The translations under genes were made by a program, and so were the position numbers. Below are positions 7,692-15,006 of a DNA stretch of 64,000 nt, in pieces; position 1 is the stretch's first letter; the number at the start of each line of letters is the position of its first letter. The stretch spans positions 682,001 through 746,000 of the forward strand of contig CAVRTA010000004.1 of NCBI GenBank assembly GCA_963724135.1, written 5' to 3'. Source of the stretch: DATLGB01 sp963724135. Lineage in GTDB: Bacteria > Actinomycetota > Thermoleophilia > Solirubrobacterales > Solirubrobacteraceae. Below the pieces are notes generated by a model. It made no database searches. It saw only the letters and a program-made list of their open reading frames with translations, and was not told the origin of the DNA.

Positions 7692-9055
7692 CGCCCGGGC
7701 GGCGGTGGCAGCGAGCCCGGGTCGATCAGCATGTGATCGGCCGCCGAGGAGCGGCGCAGGTCGCGGTCTTCGATGTCCTCCGGCGGAGGCGCGCTCGGGT
7801 CGATGGCCATCATCACGCCCGAGGCCCTGCGCATCGCAGCCCCTCGGGCCGACAGCTGGGCCGGGTCGAGCATCACGTGGCCGAGCATCGAGGCCGCCCG
7901 CATCTCCTCCTCGGACTGGAGCTCGGGGACGTCCGGCAGCGACACGCTCGGCGCGCGCGAGACGTTTGCGGCCAGCATCACGAGGCCGGCTCCCGCGTAG
8001 CCCATCACCCCACCGCCGTCCAGGCTCCAGTTCATCGCCCGCTCCTGGCGGTCCAGGAGCTTGAGGATGTTGCGGCACACCGCCGCCTCCGGCGCGTCCT
8101 CGGACCCCACGTCGCACGCCAGGCGCGCGAGCGACAGCGGCTCGTGCCCGCTGTCCCCGAGCAGAAGCCTGCCCACGGCCAGGATGAGCGTGGAGGTGAT
8201 GCGCTCCAGCAGCACCGACTGCGGATGCTCGGGCGGGCCGGGCGGCGGTCCCAGGTCGACGGGGTCCTCGCCCGCGATCAGCCGCTCGAGCTGGCCACCG
8301 AGGATCATGCGGAGCTGCTCTGCACTGAGCCCGTGGTGGAGCCCCGCGTAGATGGTCGACGTGGCCACCAGCGCCGGCGTGAAGTACGGCGGATCGCTGC
8401 CATAGATGATCTGTCCCGGGGGAACCAGGCAGAAGAGGGTGGCGAGGTCGATCGGCTGCCACCAGCTCGTGTCGAAATAGAGGTTCGGGAGCTCGCGAGC
8501 TTCACGCCAGATCCAGCTGAGATCGCAGATCGCCGCATGCGCCAGGATCACCCGGGCGTCCGGGTGGCGCCGTGCCAGCTTGACGGCGTCCTGCCCGAGC
8601 GTGGGGATGCCCCGGCCGGCGTGGATGAGAACAGGAAGCCGGTGCTCGTCGGCGATGGCGAAGACCTCGGCCACCTCGGGGCCGGCCAGGTCGAAGGCCT
8701 CCGCACGCGGGTGCAGCTTGAGCCCACGGGCGCCGGCCGCGATGCAGCGCTGCGCCTCGGCCACGGCATCCGCGTTCGGGTCGAGCCGGCAGAACGGGAC
8801 GAGCCGCCCGTTCGACGCGGCGCACTGCTCCATGACCCAGTCGTTGGCGGGCGGGTAGCCGCCGGGCTCGTGCATCGGCATCACGACCGAACGCGATTCG
8901 ACCGCTTCGAGTGTCTCCAGTAGCTGCTCGGGCGAGAGACGGAAGCCGTCGGGGTCGTTGGCGCCGATGTGGGCGTGGACGTCGAACAGCGCCAGCCCCG
9001 GCACCAGTTCCCGCGCATGCTCGAACCACGGCAGGAGGTACTCGTCGTCGTACAT
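7688..9055 (-). CDS. Amidohydrolase family (Amidohydro_2) protein with a repeat-bearing C-terminal tail
   Basis: 455 residues from ATG 9055. Residues about 20-270 form a metal-dependent TIM-barrel hydrolase: DVHAHIG near the N-terminus, then KLHPR, LIHAGRG, ILAHAA and YGSDPP, the usual ligand set of this family (2-pyrone dicarboxylate lactonase, ACMSD, TatD-like). The C-terminal ~185 residues are not part of the barrel. The last ~68 hold three loose copies of an M-x-x-DP-x-x-L motif (HVMLDPAQL, MMAIDPSAP, HMLIDPGSL) and end in PPPPGR. It is coupled to the phosphopantetheinyl transferase and divergent from the NRPS operon, so a tailoring or hydrolytic step in that pathway is plausible. Confidence 0.75.
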   Translation of the reverse strand: MYDDEYLLPWFEHARELVPGLALFDVHAHIGANDPDGFRLSPEQLLETLEAVESRSVVMPMHEPGGYPPANDWVMEQCAASNGRLVPFCRLDPNADAVAEAQRCIAAGARGLKLHPRAEAFDLAGPEVAEVFAIADEHRLPVLIHAGRGIPTLGQDAVKLARRHPDARVILAHAAICDLSWIWREARELPNLYFDTSWWQPIDLATLFCLVPPGQIIYGSDPPYFTPALVATSTIYAGLHHGLSAEQLRMILGGQLERLIAGEDPVDLGPPPGPPEHPQSVLLERITSTLILAVGRLLLGDSGHEPLSLARLACDVGSEDAPEAAVCRNILKLLDRQERAMNWSLDGGGVMGYAGAGLVMLAANVSRAPSVSLPDVPELQSEEEMRAASMLGHVMLDPAQLSARGAAMRRASGVMMAIDPSAPPPEDIEDRDLRRSSAADHMLIDPGSLPPPPGR

Positions 9056-9104
9056 GCGCCCCAACCCTGACCGATCGTGAGTCTTGGCGTCGAGCACAGT
9101 CGCC

Positions 9105-9134
9105 TTGCGTGCCGCGCGCGGCCCGGAATATGAT
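9105..9134 (+). promoter_or_regulatory. Predicted sigma-70-type promoter of the NRPS operon
   Basis: TTGCGT (9105-9110) and TATGAT (9129-9134) are separated by 18 bp in the 136-bp divergent region. Transcription would begin near 9141 and leave a ~50-base leader containing GAGAGGGG ahead of the GTG at 9192. Confidence 0.55.
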
Positions 9135-9191
9135 CGGCGCAAGGGCTCGCGTCTCGAGGCGCCGGGCCGGGGGATTGAGAGGGGTGGACAC

Positions 9192-10001
9192 GTGGACGAG
9201 CTCTACCGAGAACGGTTCGCCAGGACGTTCGGCATCATGGACGAGGCCCAACTGGAGCGCATCCGCTCGACCAAGGTCGCCGTCGCCGGGCTGGGCATGG
9301 GCGGGTCGACGTTCATCGACCTCGTACGCCTCGGCTTCGAGCGCTTCCACATCGCCGATCCCGACGTCTACGAGCGGACCAACATCAACCGCCAACGGGC
9401 GGCCAAGGAGTCAAACGTCCAGCGGCGCAAGGACGAGAGCCTGCTCGAGGAGGCACGGGACATCAATCCGGCGATCCAGGTCGAGACCTTCCCCGAGGGC
9501 GTCCAGGTCGACAACGTGGAGCGGTTCCTCGACGGCGTCGAATGGGTCGTCGACGTCATCGACATCTTCGCGATGGGGCCGAAGCTGCTGATGAACGACC
9601 TCGCCCACGGGCGCGGTATTCCCGTCGTGTCGTCCGCCACGCTCGGCTACGGCGCGGTGGTCATGGTCTTCGACTCCTCGGGACCGTCCTTCTCGCAGCT
9701 CTCGGGCATAACCCAGGACCAGAGCGACGCCGAGATGCTGCAGCGGTTCGTGACCCTGATGTTCCCGGAGGTCCCTGACTACATGCGCGCGCAGGCGGAG
9801 CTGGCCATGCAGGGCAAGGGCCACATCCCGTTCATCGTGACGGGGGTGGAGTTGTCGGCGTCGCTCGTCGTGCTGGAGATCGTCAAGGGGATGTTCGGCT
9901 TCGGAGACCGCCCGCGGGCGCCCGAGGGCATCTACTGCGAACCGCTGGAGTTCCGCATCGAGCGCTTCGTCTCGCCTGCGGCGGCCGTCCAGGGCGCGTG
10001 A
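9192..10001 (+). CDS. E1/ThiF-like adenylyltransferase
   Basis: 269 residues from a GTG preceded by GAGAGGGG. The Rossmann-type ATP site is clear: VAVAGLGMGGS (Gly33, Gly35, Gly38), then ADPDVYERTNINRQ with Asp56, Asp58, Asn64 and Arg67, as in MoeB, ThiF and HesA. The structural CxxC zinc pairs of MoeB/ThiF are absent. The only cysteine I see is near the C-terminus (IYCEP), so a thioester-forming cysteine is not evident. It probably adenylates a carboxylate, either of a small molecule or of a protein C-terminus; no ThiS-like partner lies nearby. It is the first gene of the operon and its TGA overlaps the ATG of the PLP enzyme. Confidence 0.85.
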   Translation: MDELYRERFARTFGIMDEAQLERIRSTKVAVAGLGMGGSTFIDLVRLGFERFHIADPDVYERTNINRQRAAKESNVQRRKDESLLEEARDINPAIQVETFPEGVQVDNVERFLDGVEWVVDVIDIFAMGPKLLMNDLAHGRGIPVVSSATLGYGAVVMVFDSSGPSFSQLSGITQDQSDAEMLQRFVTLMFPEVPDYMRAQAELAMQGKGHIPFIVTGVELSASLVVLEIVKGMFGFGDRPRAPEGIYCEPLEFRIERFVSPAAAVQGA

Positions 10002-10816
10002 TGGACGCCCCGACGGTCGTCGAGGTCACGGACTCCCGTGTCGCGCGGCCCGGGGCACGCCTCTACACGACGCTCGAGGGTGAGAACCCCAGCGGCTCGA
10101 TCAAGGACCGGATGGTGATCGCCGAACTCGACGCGCTGATGGCGGCGGGCACGCTGGCTCCGGGGGGCCGGGTCTCAGAGGTGAGCGCGGGGAGCACCGC
10201 TCGCTCGCTGGCCCGCCGCTGCGGTGAGCTGGGCCTGCAACTCGACCTGTTCGTGCCCGACACGGTTCCGGAGGAGGCCACCGCCGTGCTCGAGGACATG
10301 GGGGCGACTGTCCACCGCGGCAGCCGTGAGGAGGGATACGCGCTCTACCAGCAGTTCTGCGAGGAGTACCCCAACCACGCCTTCAACCAGATGTTCGACC
10401 ACTCGCTGCTGCGCCATTACTCCCCGCTCGGGGAGGCTGTGAGCGCCCGTGCCGGCACGATCGACTTCGCGGTGGGGTCGGTGGGCACCGGCCACTCGCT
10501 GCTCGGTGCCGCGGCGGGCGCCGGTTCGTCGACGAGGGCGGTTTCCGCCGAGCCGGCCGAGCCGGAGGCGATCCTCGGTATCCGCAACGTCGAGCTGGAG
10601 CGCTTCGGTCCGCACGACTCGTGCACGCCGGAGATGTTCCAACAGCGCGTCGTGCTGGGCGCCGCCGAGCGCGAGGACTTCGGCCGCGTCGAGACCGACC
10701 AGGGCGAGATCGAGATCGGGCCGTCCTTCGCGCTCGTGCTGTCAGCGGCGACACGGCTGCTCGACGACGGGCTCTCGGGGAACGTGTTCCTCGTGGGGGC
10801 GGAGAACCGCCGGTGA
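10001..10816 (+). CDS. PLP-dependent enzyme of the cysteine synthase/cystathionine beta-synthase fold
   Basis: 271 residues, shorter than CysK/CysM (~300-320). The Schiff-base lysine is Lys35 in NPSGSIKDRM. The substrate loop that is normally TSGNTG reads SAGSTA, so the conserved Asn facing the PLP ring is Ser. The phosphate-binding loop is GSVGTGHSLLG. The start is ATG 10001, overlapping the previous stop by one base; a GTG at 9998 is equivalent. The fold suggests beta-replacement chemistry on serine, O-phosphoserine or O-acetylserine, giving cysteine or an analogue. Because the next gene is an NRPS predicted to load cysteine, it may supply that building block. Confidence 0.85.
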   Translation: MDAPTVVEVTDSRVARPGARLYTTLEGENPSGSIKDRMVIAELDALMAAGTLAPGGRVSEVSAGSTARSLARRCGELGLQLDLFVPDTVPEEATAVLEDMGATVHRGSREEGYALYQQFCEEYPNHAFNQMFDHSLLRHYSPLGEAVSARAGTIDFAVGSVGTGHSLLGAAAGAGSSTRAVSAEPAEPEAILGIRNVELERFGPHDSCTPEMFQQRVVLGAAEREDFGRVETDQGEIEIGPSFALVLSAATRLLDDGLSGNVFLVGAENRR

Positions 10817-13800
10817 GGTCGGGCGAGGCCACCGCCCCCGAGACGCCGGGCTCCGGCTGGGTGGCCGACGCGCTCGACGACACCGAGGTCGCCGTGGTGC
10901 TGCGCCACCTCCAGCCCGAGGCGGCGAACGGGTCGGGCGACCCCGGGCGCATGCGCGACGCGCTGCGCGCCGCGCTGGAGGAGAGGGAACGTGCGGGGGA
11001 GCCGGAGCTGTACCCGCTGTCCTACAACCAGACGTCGCTCTGGTACATGCGCCAGCTGGCGCCGACGAGCGCCGCGTACAACGTGGCCGCGGTGGCTCGT
11101 CTGGACGCCGACCTCGATGTGGATGCCCTGGCCCGTGCCCTCCAGCTCGTCAGCGACCGGCACGCGGCCATGCGGACCCGCTTCATCACCTTGGAGGGCC
11201 GCCCGTTCCAGGAGATCCACGCCCACCTGGAAACCCCGCTGGCGATCGTGAGCTGCGAGGGGCTCGACGACGAGGGGGTGTCCGAGCGCCTCCAGGCCGA
11301 CTACGCGAGGCCGCTGGAGCTCGAGCGGGGGCCCGCCCTGAAGGCCGTGCTCTACACGCGCCCGGGGGAGAAGCCGGTGCTGTCGCTGGTGGTGCACCAC
11401 GCGCTCATGGACCTCTGGTCGATCGCGGTCGTCCTGTACGACCTCGGTCACCTGTACGGCAGTGAGCGCGCCGGCCGCCCCGCCGAGCTCGACCCGGTCA
11501 GCGCCTCATACCCCGATTTCGTCCGCTGGCAGCGGGAGTTCATGGCCAGCGACGAGGCGGAGCAGCAGGCTGAGTTCTGGGAGCAGCGGCTGGCCGGGAT
11601 GCCGCCGGTGCTCGAGCTCCCGACCGACCGCCCCCGGCCGCCGATGCCCTCCCAGCGCGGGACCCCGTTGCGGTTCGAGCTCGATCGCGAGCTGACCACG
11701 GCGATCGTGAAGCTCGCACGCAAGCAGAAGACGACGACGTTCGTCGTCCTGCTCGCGGCGTTCGCCACGCTGATGCAGCGCTACTCGGGCCAGGACGACC
11801 TCGGCATCGGCACGCCGACGGCAGGACGGGGGCAGGCCCGCTTCCGAGACATGGCAGGCCACTGCGTGAACATGGCCGTCGTCCGGTCAGACTTCGGTGA
11901 CGACCCCTCCTTCGCCGAGCACCTGGCCAGGACGCGCAACGCCGTGGCGGACGTGATGGCCTACGAGGACTACCCGTTCTCGGAGGTCGTCGGGCGCCTG
12001 GCCCCGCCGCCCGACCCGAGCCGCTCGCCGATCTTCCAGGTCTCCTTCATCTTCCAGGTCTCCCCGCTGATCGACCTCAACGGCCTCGCATTCAACCTCG
12101 ACCTCGGGCGCCCGATCGCGGCCGGGGAGCTGGTGCTGGAGCCGTTCCCGTTCTTCGCCCAGCAGGGGCAGTTCGACCTCTCCCTGTGGACGGCGAAGGT
12201 CGCGGGCAAGCTCCACGGCGAGCTCAAGTACAGCGACGACCTCTTCGAGGAGGCCACGGCCGCACGCATGGCACGGCATTTCGAGACGCTGTTGGCCGGC
12301 ATCGTGGCCGACCCCGACCGGCCGCTGTCGCAGATCGCACTGCTCGACGAGGCCGAGCGCGCGCTCACCGTCGACGCATGGAACGACACCGCGCGGCCTC
12401 AACGCGCCGATGTGGCCATGCACCAGCTCTTCGAGGAACAGATGGAGCGCACCCCCGACGCCGTGGCCGTGGCATCGGCGGAGCGCTCGCTCACGTACCG
12501 CGAGCTGGAGGAACGCTCGAACCGGATCGCACACAGGCTGCGCTCCCTCGGCGTGGAGCGCGACTCGCTCGTGGCCGTGTTCATGGACCGCTCGCCCGAC
12601 ATGATCGCCGCCGTCCTGGGGATTCACAAGGCCGGCGCCGGATACGTGCCGCTGGAGCCCCACTACCCGCCCGCGCGCGTGCAGTTCATCCTCAGCTCGC
12701 TCGGGATCGGCGTGGCGGTGAGCGAGACAGCGAGGGTTGAGCAGCTGCGCTCGCTCGGCGCTGAGGCGCTCGAGCACGTGGTCTGCCCCGACGACCCGGG
12801 CATCCTGGACGACCAACCGTCTGCGAGACCCGAGGGCGGCGGAGCGGGGCCCGACACCACCGCCTACATCATCTTCACCTCGGGCTCCACCGGGACGCCG
12901 AAGGGCGTCGAGGTCAAGCACCGCCCGGTGATCAACCTGATCGACTGGGTCAACCGCACCCGCGGGGTGGCGCCCGGCGACCGCCTGCTCTTCATCACCT
13001 CGCTGAGCTTCGACCTGTCGGTCTACGACATCTTCGGCTCGCTGGCGGCCGGTGCCACGATCAGGATCGCTTCGCGCGAGGAGATCCAGGATCCCCACAC
13101 GCTCATCTCGATCCTGTGCGATGACGGGATCACGATCTGGGACTCGGCTCCGCCGGCACTGAACCAGCTGGCTCCGCTGCTGCCGGCGTCCGCCCCGGGC
13201 AACCGGCTGCGGCTGGTGATGCTCAGCGGTGACTGGATCCCCGTGAGGCTCCCCGACCAGATCCGGGCGGTGTTCACCGACGCCAAGGTCCTGAGCCTCG
13301 GCGGTGCGACGGAGGCGACGATCTGGTCCAACTACTACGACGTCGGCGAGGTCGGCGCGGACTGGGTGAGCATCCCGTACGGCAAGCCGATCCAGAACGC
13401 GCGCTACTACATCCTCGACAGGGCGCGCAACCCCTGCCCGATCGGCGTGCCGGGCGACCTGTTCATCGGCGGCGAGTGCCTTGCCGCCGGGTACGTCAAC
13501 GACCCCGAGCGCACCGCCGAGCGGTTCGTGCCGGATCCGTTCTCGCCGGTGCCGGGCGCGCGCATGTACGACACCGGCGATCGCGCCCGCTTCTTCGCGG
13601 ACGGCAACATCGAGTTCCTCGGCCGCCGGGACTTCCAGGTCAAGATCCGCGGCTTCCGGATCGAGCTGGGCGAGATCGAGTCGGTGCTGGGAGACCACCC
13701 GGCGATCCAGGACTGCTCGGTGATCGCGCGGGAGGACGGCGGTCGGGAGAAGTACCTGGCCGCATACCTGGTCGCCGCCGGCGAGGCGCCATCGAACGCC

Positions 13801-15006
13801 GATCTGCGCGCACACCTCAAGGAGCGCCTGCCCGATTTCATGGTGCCGCAGCACTTCGTCACGCTCGAGACGCTGCCGCTGACCCCGAACGGCAAGGTGG
13901 ACTGGCGCGCCCTGCCGGTGCCAGAGCTCAAGCGCGACGACCTGCTGACGGAGTTCGTCGAGCCCGACACCGACCTTGAGCGCGAGCTGGCGGAGATCTG
14001 GCAGCGCCTGATCGGCATCGATCGCGTCGGCGCCACCGACAACTTCTTCGAGCTGGGCGGACACTCGCTGCTCGCGGTGCAGGTGGTGCACCAGCTGGAG
14101 GCCCGCACCGGCGTGACCCTGCCGGTGAGCGTGCTGCTGCAGTTCCCCACGGTGCGCGAGCTGGCGGCGACCGTCGAGCGCGGCGGCGGCGCGGCGTCCG
14201 CGCTGGTGGTGCTCCGCGCGGGGGAGCGGCGCCCGCCGCTGATCCTGCTGCACCCCGCGGGGGGCGAGGTGATCGCCTATCGCGCCCTTTCGGATCTCGA
14301 TCCCGGGCGACGGCTCGTCGCGGTCCAGTCGCTCTCGCGGATCGGTCAGCCCGAGCCAGACAGCGTGGACGCGATGGCGGGCGCCTACGCGGACCTGCTC
14401 GCGGACGAGATCGCGGACGGTCCCGTCCTGCTCGCCGGCTGGTCACTCGGCGGCGTGCTGGCTCAGGCGACCGCGGCGAGGCTCGAAGCCGCCGGACACG
14501 AGGTGGCGCTCTGCGCGCTGCTGGACTCGGTTCTGCCGTCCGATCGCCCGGAGCTCATGGGGCGGATCGACTACCGGCTGGGCGGCGCGGTCGGCCCGCT
14601 GGCCGGTGCGCTGGCGGGCCGCGCCCCCGAGGAGCTGACGCAGCTGCTCGAGCTGGCGCCCGATGAGCTGCTGGGGCGGGCGATCGACCTGGCCAAGCAG
14701 CAGGGAGACCCCATGGCCGCGCTTCCTCGCGAGGCGCTCGAGCGCGAGGTCGCGGTCGCGGAGCGCCACTCCCGTGTCCTCGAGGCGCACCGGCCGACTG
14801 CGATCGATGCGCCGATCAGGTTGATCTGGGCCGGCGGCAGCCTCTTCGAGGGCGTCCCCGCAACCGACTGGGCCCAATACACGCGGGGCGGCGCCGACTC
14901 GATCGTGCTGCCCGGAGCCCAGCACTACACGGTCCTCACCCCACCCCATGTCGAGGCGGTGTGCGCCCAGCTCGGGCGCTGGATCGCGGCGGCGGGCGCT
15001 CGATGA
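10813..15006 (+). CDS. Single-module nonribosomal peptide synthetase, C-A-T-TE, predicted cysteine-specific
   Basis: 1397 residues; GTG 10813 overlaps the previous stop (GTGA). Domains: short leader (1-60); condensation domain (about 65-490) with His195-His196-xxx-Asp200 in HHALMDLWS; adenylation domain (about 515-1035) with FTSGSTGTPKG, YDTGD, GRRDFQVKIRG and Lys1028 in NGKVDW; carrier domain with Ser1085 in LGGHSLL; type I thioesterase with Ser1211 (GWSLGG), Asp1238 and His1371. The pocket residues aligned to GrsA are D734, L735, Y738, S778, M803, S805, L829, I837, W838 and K1028. DLYSMSLIWK matches eight of ten positions of the known cysteine code DLYNLSLIWK. The C domain is ordinary, not a heterocyclisation domain. 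No upstream carrier is encoded nearby, so the donor is unknown. Confidence 0.95.
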   Translation: MRSGEATAPETPGSGWVADALDDTEVAVVLRHLQPEAANGSGDPGRMRDALRAALEERERAGEPELYPLSYNQTSLWYMRQLAPTSAAYNVAAVARLDADLDVDALARALQLVSDRHAAMRTRFITLEGRPFQEIHAHLETPLAIVSCEGLDDEGVSERLQADYARPLELERGPALKAVLYTRPGEKPVLSLVVHHALMDLWSIAVVLYDLGHLYGSERAGRPAELDPVSASYPDFVRWQREFMASDEAEQQAEFWEQRLAGMPPVLELPTDRPRPPMPSQRGTPLRFELDRELTTAIVKLARKQKTTTFVVLLAAFATLMQRYSGQDDLGIGTPTAGRGQARFRDMAGHCVNMAVVRSDFGDDPSFAEHLARTRNAVADVMAYEDYPFSEVVGRLAPPPDPSRSPIFQVSFIFQVSPLIDLNGLAFNLDLGRPIAAGELVLEPFPFFAQQGQFDLSLWTAKVAGKLHGELKYSDDLFEEATAARMARHFETLLAGIVADPDRPLSQIALLDEAERALTVDAWNDTARPQRADVAMHQLFEEQMERTPDAVAVASAERSLTYRELEERSNRIAHRLRSLGVERDSLVAVFMDRSPDMIAAVLGIHKAGAGYVPLEPHYPPARVQFILSSLGIGVAVSETARVEQLRSLGAEALEHVVCPDDPGILDDQPSARPEGGGAGPDTTAYIIFTSGSTGTPKGVEVKHRPVINLIDWVNRTRGVAPGDRLLFITSLSFDLSVYDIFGSLAAGATIRIASREEIQDPHTLISILCDDGITIWDSAPPALNQLAPLLPASAPGNRLRLVMLSGDWIPVRLPDQIRAVFTDAKVLSLGGATEATIWSNYYDVGEVGADWVSIPYGKPIQNARYYILDRARNPCPIGVPGDLFIGGECLAAGYVNDPERTAERFVPDPFSPVPGARMYDTGDRARFFADGNIEFLGRRDFQVKIRGFRIELGEIESVLGDHPAIQDCSVIAREDGGREKYLAAYLVAAGEAPSNADLRAHLKERLPDFMVPQHFVTLETLPLTPNGKVDWRALPVPELKRDDLLTEFVEPDTDLERELAEIWQRLIGIDRVGATDNFFELGGHSLLAVQVVHQLEARTGVTLPVSVLLQFPTVRELAATVERGGGAASALVVLRAGERRPPLILLHPAGGEVIAYRALSDLDPGRRLVAVQSLSRIGQPEPDSVDAMAGAYADLLADEIADGPVLLAGWSLGGVLAQATAARLEAAGHEVALCALLDSVLPSDRPELMGRIDYRLGGAVGPLAGALAGRAPEELTQLLELAPDELLGRAIDLAKQQGDPMAALPREALEREVAVAERHSRVLEAHRPTAIDAPIRLIWAGGSLFEGVPATDWAQYTRGGADSIVLPGAQHYTVLTPPHVEAVCAQLGRWIAAAGAR

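Noticed and set aside
10621..10812. In-frame N-terminal extension of the NRPS by 64 codons
   Set aside because: It lies wholly inside the preceding PLP enzyme gene, is Arg-rich without domain character, and the GTG at 10813 gives the same 4-base overlap seen at the other joints of the operon.
11389..11430. Heterocyclisation (Cy) domain, expected from the cysteine code
   Set aside because: The core motif is HHALMD, the normal condensation His-His-x3-Asp, and not the D-x4-D-x2-S of Cy domains.
11887..14253. A 788-codon open frame antisense to the NRPS gene
   Set aside because: It is a shadow of the third-position G/C bias of the NRPS. Its composition is low-complexity R/A/H/D, it has no recognisable domain, and the sense strand holds all catalytic motifs.
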